A stretch of 64,000 nt of DNA. It comes from Flavobacteriaceae bacterium (GTDB taxonomy: Bacteria; Bacteroidota; Bacteroidia; Flavobacteriales; Flavobacteriaceae). The notes below the pieces were generated by a model, which did no database searches, was not told the origin of the DNA, and saw nothing but the letters and a program-made list of their open reading frames with translations. The position numbers and the translations under genes were made by a program. Of this stretch, positions 52,094-63,327 are shown in pieces (the stretch's first letter is position 1; the number at the start of each line of letters is the position of its first letter). The stretch covers positions 1 through 64,000 of the forward strand of contig JADHML010000005.1 of the NCBI GenBank assembly GCA_016780065.1, given 5' to 3'.

Positions 52094-52936
52094 ATGAAAG
52101 GACTGGCACTGTTGACATTTGTTTTTTTATCTACATGTAGCTTCAATGGTGATACATCCGAAGATGTCGTAGCAAGAGTTGGCAATGATTACCTTACAAG
52201 AGCCGAACTTTCTTATCAAATAGGGGCTCAATACTCTTATGCAGACAGCGCATTGATTGCTTCAAATTATATCAATGAATGGGCCAAACAAAAACTATTG
52301 CTTGAGAAGGCTGTTTTTAATTTGTCTGAATCAGAACAGAACACTTTGGACGAATTGGTTCAAGCCTACCGTAGTGATTTGTATATCAAATCGTACATAG
52401 AGAAAGTGGTACAATCACAGATTGACACTCTGTTAACAGACTCTCTCATAGCACAATATTACAACCTTAATAGAGAAAACTTTAAAACAAACAGAGATCT
52501 TGTCAAAGGAAGATATATTAGAGTACGTAAAGAAAACTATAACCTCAGAACCATAAAAAGGAGTTTTAATAGATTCAACAGCTATGATGAATCCTTGTTA
52601 GACTCCATAGCTTTGCAGTTTACCACATATTCTTTAAACGACTCCATGTGGATACAGGCGGACCAATTTTTTGAAAAGATTTTGCCTCTGAAAAATAGTT
52701 CTAAAAAGAATTATTTAAAAAAGAATAAAAACTTTGAATTAGAAGACTCTTTAGAAGTATATTTGGTTGCTGTAAATGAGGTCATCAAGCGAAATGAAAC
52801 CGCACCCTTGTCCTATGTGCGCCCAACGCTCAAACAGATTCTCATTAACAAAAGAAAATTAGAGTTAATGCAACAGTTTGATAAGGCTGTCTTTGAAGAA
52901 GCCGCTCAGAAAAACATTTTTGAAGTCTATGAATAA
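52094..52936 (+). CDS. Putative lipoprotein with SurA_N-like region, upstream of surA-like PPIase
   Basis: LSTCSFNGDTSEDVVARVGNDYLTRAELSYQIGAQYSYADSALIASNYINEWAKQKLLLEKA. Confidence 0.7.
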   Translation: MKGLALLTFVFLSTCSFNGDTSEDVVARVGNDYLTRAELSYQIGAQYSYADSALIASNYINEWAKQKLLLEKAVFNLSESEQNTLDELVQAYRSDLYIKSYIEKVVQSQIDTLLTDSLIAQYYNLNRENFKTNRDLVKGRYIRVRKENYNLRTIKRSFNRFNSYDESLLDSIALQFTTYSLNDSMWIQADQFFEKILPLKNSSKKNYLKKNKNFELEDSLEVYLVAVNEVIKRNETAPLSYVRPTLKQILINKRKLELMQQFDKAVFEEAAQKNIFEVYE

Positions 52937-54302
52937 AAAAAGATTGATACATATTGTTTTTTTTGCGTTTCTCTTCTGTGGTCCATATCTTATGGGTCAG
53001 GCTGGTGCTAACCAAAGAATCAAAATCGATGGAGTGGCTGCTGTAATTGGGGATTATGTGATTCTAGAATCTGATATTGATAAAGCCTATGTAGATCTTC
53101 AGTCACAGGGAATTCCTATCAAAAACATAGAGCGTTGTAGCCTCTTGGGTAAGTTGATGGAAGACAAACTGTACGCCCACCATGCAGAGCAAGACAGTCT
53201 ACAAGTAAGTGATGCAGAAGTCAACGATTATGTAGGCAGAACAATAGATTATTTCGTTCAAGAACTTGGTAGCATGGAAAAAGTACTTGAGTTCTACAAA
53301 AAACCAAACGAACAAGCCTTTCGAGATGAGTTATTTGACATCAACAAAGTCCAACAACTGTCTCAAAAAATGCAGGCAAAAATTGTTGAGGAAATTGAAA
53401 TCACACCCGACGAGGTACGTCAATTTTTTGACAACATACCAGCAGATGAGCTTCCTGTTTTTGGTGCAGAGTTAGAGATTGCACAGATTGTAATAGAGCC
53501 TATACCCACTTCTGAAGAAGAAGACCGCATCGTTAGGCAGCTCGAAAGCATGCGCAATGATGTGTTAGAAAATGGCTCGAGTTTTTCTTCAAAAGCCATT
53601 CTTTACTCACAAGACCCTGGTTCTAGGTCTCGTGGAGGTCGATACACATTGGACCGTAAAAGACCTATGATGGTCAAAGAATTTAGAGATCAAGCCTACA
53701 GACTCCGTGAAGGTGAAATATCACAACCATTTAAGACCGATTTTGGCTGGCATATTGTGACTGTTGATAAGGTTCGTGGCCAACTCCTCGACGTAAGACA
53801 TGTGTTGTTAGTGCCTGATGTAACCAATGTGGAGCTTGCCAAAGCTAAAAGCGAGCTAGAGTTGATTCGAAAACGCATTCAAGATGGAGAGATTAGTTTT
53901 GATCAAGCCGCAATAGAGTTTTCTGATGATAAGGATACACGTTCTAACGGAGGAGTTCTTATCAACCCAGCGACGGGAGACACTCGGTTTGAGTTGACTA
54001 AATTAGACCCAACCCTATACAACCAAATATTAAAACTTGAAGAGGATCAGATATCTATTCCACTTCTAGATGAAGAACGTTCGGGTAAAAGAAAATACAA
54101 AATCATCAAAGTCACCAACCGTTTTGATCAACATGTAGCGGATTATGCTCAAGACTATGTGAAAATCAAAGACTTGGCTTTAAAAGAAAAACAATTGGAT
54201 GCGATTCAAAAATGGATGGCTGAAAAAATCACAGACACCTATGTCAGTGTCAATAGAGTACATAAAGCATGTGATTTTGCTAATAAATGGATAAAAGAAT
54301 AA
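52929..54302 (+). CDS. SurA-like peptidylprolyl isomerase
   Basis: [29 protein letters not shown]; two parvulin-type repeats ([67 protein letters not shown]). Confidence 0.92.
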   Translation: MNKKRLIHIVFFAFLFCGPYLMGQAGANQRIKIDGVAAVIGDYVILESDIDKAYVDLQSQGIPIKNIERCSLLGKLMEDKLYAHHAEQDSLQVSDAEVNDYVGRTIDYFVQELGSMEKVLEFYKKPNEQAFRDELFDINKVQQLSQKMQAKIVEEIEITPDEVRQFFDNIPADELPVFGAELEIAQIVIEPIPTSEEEDRIVRQLESMRNDVLENGSSFSSKAILYSQDPGSRSRGGRYTLDRKRPMMVKEFRDQAYRLREGEISQPFKTDFGWHIVTVDKVRGQLLDVRHVLLVPDVTNVELAKAKSELELIRKRIQDGEISFDQAAIEFSDDKDTRSNGGVLINPATGDTRFELTKLDPTLYNQILKLEEDQISIPLLDEERSGKRKYKIIKVTNRFDQHVADYAQDYVKIKDLALKEKQLDAIQKWMAEKITDTYVSVNRVHKACDFANKWIKE

Positions 54303-54315
54303 TTTAAGTTTGAAC

Positions 54316-56577
54316 ATGATTTTTAATTTTGACATGATAAAAGAGGTGTATGCACAACTATCAGAGAAAGTTGATGCAGCACGAAAGCTCACTAACAAAC
54401 CTCTAACTCTCTCAGAAAAAATTCTTTATGCCCACTTATGGGACAATGCAGACAAAGCTTTTACAAGGGGAGAGGACTATGTAGATTTTGCTCCTGACCG
54501 CATTGCTTGTCAAGACGCGACGGCTCAAATGGCGTTGTTGCAGTTTATGCAAGCAGGAAAGTCAAAGGTAGCCGTACCTACAACAGTGCATTGCGACCAC
54601 TTGATTCAGGCCAAAGTTGGTGCTGACAAGGATTTACAGTCAGCCTTAAACAGCAGCAACGAGGTTTTTAATTTTCTTGAATCTGTATCAAACAAGTATG
54701 GCATAGGTTTTTGGAAGCCTGGAGCTGGAATTATTCATCAAGTTGTATTAGAAAACTACGCATTTCCAGGGGGTATGATGATCGGAACGGACTCGCATAC
54801 AGTAAATGCTGGAGGTCTTGGTATGCTCGCCATCGGAGTTGGGGGAGCAGATGCAGTTGATGTCATGGCTGGTATGCCTTGGGAGCTTAAGTTTCCAAAG
54901 CTTATTGGCGTAAAACTTACAGGTAAATTGTCTGGTTGGACTGCGCCCAAAGATGTTATCCTTAAAGTAGCAGGTTTGTTAACTGTTAAGGGTGGAACAG
55001 GGGCTATTGTTGAATATTTCGGAGAAGGCGCACAAAACCTGTCATGTACTGGAAAAGGAACCATTTGTAACATGGGTGCCGAGGTTGGTGCCACTACATC
55101 GACGTTTGGTTACGACGCTGCTATGGAACGTTATTTACGTGCCACAGGCAGAGATGCTGTAGCCGATGCTGCTAACGAAGTCAAAGAACACCTAACGGGT
55201 GACCCTGAGGTCTATGAAAACCCTGAGCAATATTTTGATCAGGTAATAGAGATTGACCTTTCAGAACTAAAACCACATCTCAACGGTCCGTTCTCACCAG
55301 ATATCGCAACGCCTGTACAACTTATGAGTGACAAAGCTGCTGAAAATGATTGGCCTTTGAAAGTAGAGTGGGGACTTATAGGATCATGTACGAACTCTTC
55401 CTATGAAGACCTGTCTCGTGCGGCATCGATTGCGCAACAAGCCGTAGACAAAAATCTTAAAACCAAAGCTGATTTTGGAATCAATCCTGGCTCTGAGCAA
55501 GTTAGATATACCGCTGAGCGCGACGGGCTGTTATCTATTTTTGAGTCTTTAGATGCTAAGATTTTCACCAATGCCTGTGGGCCATGTATAGGTCAGTGGG
55601 ATCGTGAAGGAGCGGATAAGCAAGAAAAAAACACCATTGTGCATTCTTTTAATAGAAACTTTGCTAAGCGTGCTGATGGCAATCCGAATACGCATGCTTT
55701 TGTGGCTTCGCCCGAAATGGTGGCTGCAGTGGCAATCGCAGGTCGTTTAGATTTTAACCCTATGACCGACAAGTTGATCAATGAAGCAGGCCAAGAAGTA
55801 ATGCTTGACGAGCCAACCGGATGGGAGCTCCCTCCAAAAGGTTTTGATGTCAAGGATAACGGATATTTAGCACCTCTTTCAGACGGCAGTGGAGTAGAGG
55901 TCAAAGTAAGCCCTTCTTCGGAACGTTTAGAGCTTTTAACGCCCTTTTTGCCTTGGGATGGTCAAAACATAATGTCTGCAAAGTTGCTTATCAAAGCGCA
56001 TGGAAAATGTACTACAGACCACATCTCCATGGCGGGTCCTTGGTTGAGATATCGTGGTCATTTGGACAATATTTCTAACAACTGTTTGATCGGAGCGGTC
56101 AATGCATTTAATCAAAAAACAAACTTTGTCAAAAACCAGATGGATGGTCAATATGGTGGAGTTCCTGACACCCAACGCCAATACAAAGCCGCAGGTATTC
56201 CGACGGTTGTTGTAGGTGATCACAACTATGGTGAAGGTTCATCCAGAGAACATGCAGCAATGGAGCCACGTCATTTAGGTGTTAAGGTGGTTTTGGTGAA
56301 GTCTTTTGCCCGTATTCACGAGACCAACCTTAAAAAACAAGGGATGTTAGGTCTAACTTTTGCCAATGAGAATGATTATGATCTCATTCAGGAGGATGAT
56401 ACGTTCAATTTTGTTGACCTAGTCAACTTTGCTCCTGGCAAACCCTTAACTATTGAATTGGTGCACGGCGATGGATCTATTGACCAGATTACAGCCAACC
56501 ATTCTTACAATACAGCACAAATTGAATGGTACAAAGCAGGTTCTGCGTTGAACCTGATCAAAGAGCAAAACGCTTAG
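54316..56577 (+). CDS. Aconitate hydratase
   Basis: [21 protein letters not shown]...[35 protein letters not shown]...[15 protein letters not shown]...[12 protein letters not shown]; mitochondrial-type aconitase. Confidence 0.95.
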   Translation: MIFNFDMIKEVYAQLSEKVDAARKLTNKPLTLSEKILYAHLWDNADKAFTRGEDYVDFAPDRIACQDATAQMALLQFMQAGKSKVAVPTTVHCDHLIQAKVGADKDLQSALNSSNEVFNFLESVSNKYGIGFWKPGAGIIHQVVLENYAFPGGMMIGTDSHTVNAGGLGMLAIGVGGADAVDVMAGMPWELKFPKLIGVKLTGKLSGWTAPKDVILKVAGLLTVKGGTGAIVEYFGEGAQNLSCTGKGTICNMGAEVGATTSTFGYDAAMERYLRATGRDAVADAANEVKEHLTGDPEVYENPEQYFDQVIEIDLSELKPHLNGPFSPDIATPVQLMSDKAAENDWPLKVEWGLIGSCTNSSYEDLSRAASIAQQAVDKNLKTKADFGINPGSEQVRYTAERDGLLSIFESLDAKIFTNACGPCIGQWDREGADKQEKNTIVHSFNRNFAKRADGNPNTHAFVASPEMVAAVAIAGRLDFNPMTDKLINEAGQEVMLDEPTGWELPPKGFDVKDNGYLAPLSDGSGVEVKVSPSSERLELLTPFLPWDGQNIMSAKLLIKAHGKCTTDHISMAGPWLRYRGHLDNISNNCLIGAVNAFNQKTNFVKNQMDGQYGGVPDTQRQYKAAGIPTVVVGDHNYGEGSSREHAAMEPRHLGVKVVLVKSFARIHETNLKKQGMLGLTFANENDYDLIQEDDTFNFVDLVNFAPGKPLTIELVHGDGSIDQITANHSYNTAQIEWYKAGSALNLIKEQNA

Positions 56578-56628
56578 AAACAATAGGAAAATACCCTTTT
56601 ATACGCTAATTTTGAAAAAAAATTAGCT

Positions 56629-59600
56629 ATGATCCGTCTTCATAATTGGGTGCGTATTTTATTCTCTACTCGCCTGACAGCGGTTCTGTTTATTGTCTTT
56701 TGCGTGGCCATGGCCGTAGGTACTTTTGTTGAGAGTGTCCATGATACGGCGACCGCTCGAATTTGGATCTACAATGCTTGGTGGTTTGAGGCGATTATGG
56801 GGGTATTTGTACTCAATTTTTTAGGCAACATCAAGCGTTACCAGCTTTTAAGCTTTCAAAAATGGCCTGTTCTTTTGCTTCACTTATCCTGGATTTTAAT
56901 CATATTGGGAGCTTTCGTTACCCGTTATTTTGGATATGAAGGGGTGATGCCCATACGTGAAAACACCAGTAGTAACACCTTTTTTAGCGAAAAAACCTAT
57001 TTGACCATACTCGTTGATGGTGAAATGAATGGGCAAGCCATGCGGAAGAAATTGCAAGACGATTTTCTGCTAGCTGAGCCTACAAACAATGATTTTAAAT
57101 GGAAATCAGATTTTAATGGACAAGACCTGACCATTTCATATGTTGACTTTATGACGAGTGCTTCTGAAGGGCTGATTGAGGATCCGAATGGGGAATATTT
57201 TTTAAAAATAGTTGAAGCAGGAGATGGTAACCGACATGAGCATTACATACAGTTTGGCGAAGTTGTGAGCATCCACAATGTGTTATTTGCGTTTAACAAA
57301 CCTACCCAAGGCGCCATTAATGTTCAATGGGACGAAGACGATTTCTCGATATCATCACCTTTTGAGGGGACAGTCATGGCGATGGCTACTCAAAACATGA
57401 CAGAGGTGGCTATCGATCAAGAACTCCCGCTTCAATTTAGATCCCTATACAATCTTGCCGGAATGCAATTTGTTTTTCCCGACCCCCCCTTGAGAGGGTC
57501 TTACGGAGTGGTCTCCGACGAGGATTCTCCGCAAGATGCTTTAACCGTAGCTATTTCGACGGCAGGTGAAACGGAAACAGTTCAAGTTTTAGGAGCCAAA
57601 GGGGTCACCAACGATCCAAAAAAAGTATCAGTTGGAGGTTTGGACTTTTGGGTTCAATATGGTTCCCTACAAAATGAACTTCCTTTTGCCATTCAGCTCG
57701 ATGATTTTATTGCTGAAAAATACCCTGGAACCGAAAAGAGCTACAGCAGTTTTATGAGTAAAGTTCGTGTGATTGACGAGGCTCCCTTTGACTATGACAT
57801 TTACATGAATCATATTCTTAATCATAAAGGGTATCGCTTTTTTCAAGCTTCTTTTGATCCAGACGAAAAAGGCACCATTCTTTCTGTAAATCATGATTTT
57901 TGGGGTACATGGATCACTTACCTTGGTTATTTTTTACTTTACGCAGGTTTGATGGGCATATTGTTTTTTGGTAAAACTAGGTTTAGAAGCCTCGCAACTA
58001 CATTAGAAAAAATTCGTCAAAAGAAGTCGGCACTCACTGCCTTTGTTTTATTTTTCAGCCTTGGATTGTGGGCACAAGATCATCAACACAGTTCCTCTAA
58101 AACTACCCAAAACATAGACTCTTTGATCCAAAACCAAGCGATACCTGCCCCACAAGCTGCTAAGTTTGGCAAGTTGGTTATTCAAGACTTAGGAGGTCGA
58201 ATGAAACCAGCAAATACATTTGCTTCGGAACTGGTGCGTAAGGTGAGCAAATCGGATCATTATCAGTCATTAGATGCCAATCAGGTGTTGTTGTCCATTC
58301 AACAGAACCCTTTGTTATGGTATCAAGTACCCTTTATTTATCTCAAGCGAGGCAATGACAGCCTTCGAGCATTGGCAGGGGTTGCTTCAAAAGCGAAGTA
58401 TGCTTCTTTTGTTGATTTTTTTGATGGAGCAGGAAATTACAAACTTGCCCCTGTTTTGGAAGAGGCTTACAGGTCTTCGACTCCAAATCAATTTCAGAAA
58501 GACTTTATTGAAACCGATCGCAGAGTCAATTTGCTCTACAGTGCTCTGGAAGGGAAGGTGTTACGAATTTTTCCAGTCCCAAATGACCCCAACAACAAAT
58601 GGATTTCTGTGCCCGAGCTGTCTGACTTCTCCTTTGAAGGGGTAGATTCTCTTTATGTACGCAATGTAATGCCCTTGTATTTAGGTGCGTTACGCCAAGG
58701 CACATACGATCAGGCGGATCAATTACTGGAAAGTATTTCAGGTTTTCAGCATAAATATGGCTCGGATATAATGACTAGCGAAAAAAAAATTCAAGCGGAG
58801 GTTTTATACAATGAGTATGACATCTTCAAGCGTTTGTTTTCTTGGTATATGTATGTCGGAGCAGTGATGTTTTTGCTCTTGATTTTAAAAATATTATTTG
58901 ACTATAAAGGACTCAAACTTATAATCAACCTTTGTACAGCTGCCATCGTTGTGTTGTTTGTAGCTCAAACGGTAGGAATGGGTGCTCGTTGGTACATATC
59001 GGGTCATGCACCTTGGAGCGACGCCTATGAATCGATGCTATACGTGGCCTGGGCTACAGTGGGTATGGGCTTGGCGTTCGGACGAAAATCCAACCTCACG
59101 ATCGCTGCCACTGCCTTTGTGGCGTCTATGATTTTGATGATTGCCCATTGGAACTGGATGGATCCTGAAATTGCCAATCTTGTCCCTGTTTTAGATAGTT
59201 ATTGGCTGATGATTCATGTTGCTGTCATTGTTGGTAGTTACGGCCCTTTTGCTTTAGGTATGATTTTAGTTGTGTTTTCTATGTTACTTATGATTTTGAC
59301 CAACTCAAAAAACAAAGCACGTATGAAACTCAACATCAGCGAACTCACCGTTGTTAATGAGTTGGCACTTACTGTGGGTGTAGTCATGCTCACCATTGGG
59401 AATTTTTTGGGCGGTCAATGGGCTAATGAAAGTTGGGGTCGTTATTGGGGCTGGGACCCCAAAGAGACTTGGGCCCTAATTAGTATTCTGGTATATGCTT
59501 TTGTTATCCATATGCGCATCATACCCGGGCTTAGAGGCAAATGGCTTTTTAACTTATTGTCTGTAGTCGCATTCGCAAGTATTATAATGACCTATTTTGG

Positions 59601-59745
59601 TGTCAATTTTTATCTGGTTGGTTTACATTCATACGCCAGTGGCGACAAGGTGATCACTCCTGACTTTGTTTATTATTCAATAGGGGTAGTTTTTGTTCTT
59701 GGCTTGTTGTCTTATTATCAAAACAAAAAACACTACGGTGGCTAG
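56629..59745 (+). CDS. Fused cytochrome c biogenesis protein (ResB/CcsB + CcsA)
   Basis: N-terminal ResB-like region (FCVAMAVGTFVESVHDTATARIWIYNAWWFEAIM), C-terminal CcsA region with GQWANESWGRYWGWDPKETWALISILVYAFVIHMR (WWD-type motif). Confidence 0.92.
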   Translation: MIRLHNWVRILFSTRLTAVLFIVFCVAMAVGTFVESVHDTATARIWIYNAWWFEAIMGVFVLNFLGNIKRYQLLSFQKWPVLLLHLSWILIILGAFVTRYFGYEGVMPIRENTSSNTFFSEKTYLTILVDGEMNGQAMRKKLQDDFLLAEPTNNDFKWKSDFNGQDLTISYVDFMTSASEGLIEDPNGEYFLKIVEAGDGNRHEHYIQFGEVVSIHNVLFAFNKPTQGAINVQWDEDDFSISSPFEGTVMAMATQNMTEVAIDQELPLQFRSLYNLAGMQFVFPDPPLRGSYGVVSDEDSPQDALTVAISTAGETETVQVLGAKGVTNDPKKVSVGGLDFWVQYGSLQNELPFAIQLDDFIAEKYPGTEKSYSSFMSKVRVIDEAPFDYDIYMNHILNHKGYRFFQASFDPDEKGTILSVNHDFWGTWITYLGYFLLYAGLMGILFFGKTRFRSLATTLEKIRQKKSALTAFVLFFSLGLWAQDHQHSSSKTTQNIDSLIQNQAIPAPQAAKFGKLVIQDLGGRMKPANTFASELVRKVSKSDHYQSLDANQVLLSIQQNPLLWYQVPFIYLKRGNDSLRALAGVASKAKYASFVDFFDGAGNYKLAPVLEEAYRSSTPNQFQKDFIETDRRVNLLYSALEGKVLRIFPVPNDPNNKWISVPELSDFSFEGVDSLYVRNVMPLYLGALRQGTYDQADQLLESISGFQHKYGSDIMTSEKKIQAEVLYNEYDIFKRLFSWYMYVGAVMFLLLILKILFDYKGLKLIINLCTAAIVVLFVAQTVGMGARWYISGHAPWSDAYESMLYVAWATVGMGLAFGRKSNLTIAATAFVASMILMIAHWNWMDPEIANLVPVLDSYWLMIHVAVIVGSYGPFALGMILVVFSMLLMILTNSKNKARMKLNISELTVVNELALTVGVVMLTIGNFLGGQWANESWGRYWGWDPKETWALISILVYAFVIHMRIIPGLRGKWLFNLLSVVAFASIIMTYFGVNFYLVGLHSYASGDKVITPDFVYYSIGVVFVLGLLSYYQNKKHYGG

Positions 59746-59947
59746 TCTTCAAAAAAAATGGTTCTGGTATGCAATACTCGGTCTTGTTTTGGTAGGATCA
59801 GGATTAAGTGTTTTGGGAGAGGCAATCATATCCAAATATGAAGGACGGGCATGGTTTTTGTTTGGTACTATTGCATTGATTTTGGTAAATTCGGGCTTAT
59901 GTTTTTTTGGAACCGGTGTAGTTTTACGTTACAGCAAGTCAGCTTAA
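59738..59947 (+). CDS. Small two-TM hypothetical protein
   Basis: GTG start; ASLQKKWFWYAILGLVLVGSGLSVLGEAIISKYEGRAWFLFGTIALILVNSGLCFFGTGVVLRY. Confidence 0.6.
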   Translation: MASLQKKWFWYAILGLVLVGSGLSVLGEAIISKYEGRAWFLFGTIALILVNSGLCFFGTGVVLRYSKSA

Positions 59948-60537
59948 CTCTATTAAGCTTATTGTGTACAGCACTCTTGTACTCACAAGAAAACTCATTC
60001 GAAAACCCATTTGAAACGCCAAACAAACCGATTTTAGGGTTGTTAAACTCAGGCAGTTCAGTTGAAGATTATTCTTTTTTAGACAAAAAAGAAGAACCAA
60101 AATCTACTCTTTTTGATCAAGAACGATTTATCGACAACTCCGCGCCATATCTAAAACGCCTACGCGAACGCGAAGAGTCAAATGCCAATTTGGGTTACTT
60201 AGGGGATACTTACTTGGGAGATGTTAAAACCAATTCTAAAACCGCTGTGATAGTTTGCAGGGACTTTGAATATGAGGATGGAGATCGTGTGGCGATTTCA
60301 CTGAATGATGAAGTTTTACTACCCAATTTGTATTTAAAAAATAAATTTTTTGTCTTTGAAATAGAGCTAAAACCAGGCTTTAATAAATTCGACTTTCAAG
60401 CACTTAACCAAGGATCCTCTGGCCCGAACACTGCCGAACTACGAGTCTATGACGAGCATAAAAAATTGTTGGCCTCCAATCAATGGAACCTCTCCACAGG
60501 TGCTACGGCTACTTTCATAGTGGTAAAACAAATGTAG
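59899..60537 (+). CDS. Hypothetical secreted protein
   Basis: Signal-peptide-like LTLLSLLCTALLYSQENSFENPF, then a soluble domain ending STGATATFIVVKQM; start uncertain, overlaps the upstream gene. Confidence 0.6.
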   Translation: MFFWNRCSFTLQQVSLTLLSLLCTALLYSQENSFENPFETPNKPILGLLNSGSSVEDYSFLDKKEEPKSTLFDQERFIDNSAPYLKRLREREESNANLGYLGDTYLGDVKTNSKTAVIVCRDFEYEDGDRVAISLNDEVLLPNLYLKNKFFVFEIELKPGFNKFDFQALNQGSSGPNTAELRVYDEHKKLLASNQWNLSTGATATFIVVKQM

Positions 60538-60684
60538 TTTCTATCTTCTTCTTCATTCGAATAATGTTTTTTAACATTGAAACTTAAATAGATAAATAAC
60601 TTAAAGGCTGTTTGAAAACCTCTGGATTATAGTAGGATTCAATACAAATACTTAAATTAGTGTCGAAAAACTAAAAGTACTCAA

Positions 60685-63303
60685 TTGAACTATCAATCCA
60701 ACACTCATTTTCTGTGTCTAATCTCTATATGGCTTTTAGCGCCTTTCCTTCATCAGTCACAAGCACAATCCCATTGGGAAACAGTCGTATCTCCTGGAAC
60801 AACCTGGGATTATGTGGTGCCATCTGACCTAATGCTCAACAGTTGGAAAGATCAAGGTTTTGATGCTTCATCTTGGAGCCAAGGCCCGTCAGGCATTGGT
60901 TATGGTGACGGAGATGACGCCACAATCATTGATCCTGCCATTTCTGTTTACATGCGAAAAGAGTTTCAAATAATAGATTTGTCTCAAATCAACAGAGTTG
61001 TTTTAGACATCGATTATGACGATGGTTATATTGCTTATTTGAATGGTGTAGAAATTGGCAGAGACCAATTAACAGGAGATAACATCTCATACAACACATC
61101 AGCTGACTCGTACCGCGAAGCCATGCTTTATCAAGGTAATACACCAGAACGAATTTTTGTTGATTTGTCTCTTTTACAAAACGGAACCAACACTTTGGCG
61201 GTTCAGGTTCATAATTATGGTGTAGATTCGTCTGATATGACTGCACTGCCCGTGCTCTCAGTGGAAGTTCTGGGAAGTGATCAAGTATATGACCAAACCC
61301 CTGTTTGGTTTCAAGACCCTGATCCTGCTCCTGTTCAATATAATTTTACCTCTTCTAATCTACCCATTGTACTTCTTGATACGGATGGAAGTCAAGTCAT
61401 ACCCGATGAGCCTAAAATTGGCGCCCAGATGAAAATCATCAAGCGCCCCAATGGTGAGCGTAATCTGGTATCTGACGCAGACAACCCAACGTATTTTGAT
61501 TTTAATGGTCCTATTCAAATTGAAATTCGGGGATCCAGTTCACAATATTTTTCTAAAAAACAATATGCATTGACCACCTATAATAATTTAGGTGATAAAG
61601 AAAATGTGAATCTTTTAGATATGCCCAAAGAAAACGATTGGATTTTAAGTGGCTTGGCATTTGACACCGCCTTTGTACGTGACTATGTTAGCTATAAATT
61701 GTCCAATTCATTAGACCAATACGCAGCCAGAGCGGAGTATTGCGAACTTGTTTTAAATGGTGAATACAAAGGAATTTATATGCTGTTGGAAAAACTGAAA
61801 GCAGATGACAGCCGCATTAACATAAAAAAATTAGATATAATTGATAACGAATTACCCAATCTCAGCGGTGGGTACATCTCTAAGTCTGATAAAATTGAAG
61901 GCGAGGAAATTTTAGGTTGGACCATGGATGGTTATGGATGGGGCCCAGCAAAATTCGCCCATGAACAACCCAAACCTACTGAAATTACTAATCAACAAGA
62001 TCTTTACATTCAAGAGGTTTTTTCTGATTTGGCATCAACCTCTTCTTTGAATAACACATCGCTTACAGAGGGCTACCCTTCTTTAATCGATATCCCTTCT
62101 TTTGTTGATTTTATTATCATGGCAGAATTGACATCAAACCCAGACTCATATATGTTCAGTACTTTTTTTCATAAGGACAGAAGAGGAAAGCTACGCGCTG
62201 GCCCTGTATGGGATTATAACCTGACTTTTGGGAATGATCTACTGCTTTGGGGATTTGACCGAAGCAAAACAGATATTTGGCAAATTTTCAATGGAAATAT
62301 GGGGGCTACTTTTTGGCAAGATTTGTTTAACGACCCTTACTTCAAATGTTATTTGACAAAACGTTGGTACGAAGTTATTGCACCGGGTCAGCCCCTTTCT
62401 GAGAACAAAATCCATGAACTCATAGATCAAACTGTTATCCTTATTGATGAGGCTGTTTCCAGACAAAACGAACTATGGACAGGTGTTGATATAGAATTTG
62501 ACACCAGAATTGCGAACATGAAAAACTTTGTCTCTCAACGTATTGCGTGGATATCATCTCAATTAGCAGATACATCTTTATGTGATCAAATAACAACCCC
62601 ACCTCTTGTTATTAGCAAAATCAATTATCATCCAAGTATTGTAGACGATGACAATTATGAATTTATAGAAGTTACAAACAACAGCAATTCTCAATGGGAC
62701 CTAACAGGGGTTTATTTTGGAAGGAAATTAGGTTTGTCGTATCAATTTCCTGCAGGATTCAATATCGCACCCTACCAATCTGTTGTCATTGCAAATAATG
62801 CAGAGGTTTTTTCATCTCATTATGGGTTTTCACCTTTTGATGAATATTCTAGAAAATTATCTAATGGCAGTGAAGAAATCACTCTACTTGATGGTTTTGG
62901 CAATCTTATTGATATGGTTGTTTATGATGATGAAGCACCATGGCCCACACAAGCTGATGGGGGAGGTGGTTATTTAAATCTTTCGGATTTAGATGCAGAC
63001 AACAGCTTGCCTACAAGTTGGACAGCCTCTTTTGATTACAACAGTCTTTCTCTTGATGAGGAAATTGATAGCCGACTGTTTGTTTACCCTAATCCGGTAA
63101 ACAAGTACGCTCATGTAAGCCTAACAAATGGTAACATTATTCAAAAAGTCAATGTATATAGCATGACAGGTAAGTTGGTAGCATCTTATCAATCATCTAA
63201 AAACAGGGATGTTTTTAATTTGGAGAGTTTGGCTAAAGGTGCCTATTTTATGGAAGTGATAACAGACTCACAGACGTTTACAAAAAGAATCATTCGTAAA
63301 TAA
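60685..63303 (+). CDS. CotH-kinase-family protein with lamin-tail-like domain and T9SS type A sorting domain
   Basis: CotH features (IEIRGSSSQYFSKKQYALTTYN, MLLEKLKADDSRINIKKL, AGPVWDYNLTFGN), LTD-like ISKINYHPSIVDDDNYEFIEVTNNS, C-terminal LFVYPNPVNKYAHVSL...GAYFMEVITDSQTFTKRIIRK. Confidence 0.9.
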   Translation: MNYQSNTHFLCLISIWLLAPFLHQSQAQSHWETVVSPGTTWDYVVPSDLMLNSWKDQGFDASSWSQGPSGIGYGDGDDATIIDPAISVYMRKEFQIIDLSQINRVVLDIDYDDGYIAYLNGVEIGRDQLTGDNISYNTSADSYREAMLYQGNTPERIFVDLSLLQNGTNTLAVQVHNYGVDSSDMTALPVLSVEVLGSDQVYDQTPVWFQDPDPAPVQYNFTSSNLPIVLLDTDGSQVIPDEPKIGAQMKIIKRPNGERNLVSDADNPTYFDFNGPIQIEIRGSSSQYFSKKQYALTTYNNLGDKENVNLLDMPKENDWILSGLAFDTAFVRDYVSYKLSNSLDQYAARAEYCELVLNGEYKGIYMLLEKLKADDSRINIKKLDIIDNELPNLSGGYISKSDKIEGEEILGWTMDGYGWGPAKFAHEQPKPTEITNQQDLYIQEVFSDLASTSSLNNTSLTEGYPSLIDIPSFVDFIIMAELTSNPDSYMFSTFFHKDRRGKLRAGPVWDYNLTFGNDLLLWGFDRSKTDIWQIFNGNMGATFWQDLFNDPYFKCYLTKRWYEVIAPGQPLSENKIHELIDQTVILIDEAVSRQNELWTGVDIEFDTRIANMKNFVSQRIAWISSQLADTSLCDQITTPPLVISKINYHPSIVDDDNYEFIEVTNNSNSQWDLTGVYFGRKLGLSYQFPAGFNIAPYQSVVIANNAEVFSSHYGFSPFDEYSRKLSNGSEEITLLDGFGNLIDMVVYDDEAPWPTQADGGGGYLNLSDLDADNSLPTSWTASFDYNSLSLDEEIDSRLFVYPNPVNKYAHVSLTNGNIIQKVNVYSMTGKLVASYQSSKNRDVFNLESLAKGAYFMEVITDSQTFTKRIIRK

Positions 63304-63327
63304 TTCATACGAACAACCAAAAAGAAC

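Noticed and set aside
60563-60578. AATGTT-TTTT-AACATT inverted repeat upstream of the CotH gene
   Set aside because: Short AT-only stem, weak as terminator or operator; expected by chance in AT-rich intergenic DNA.
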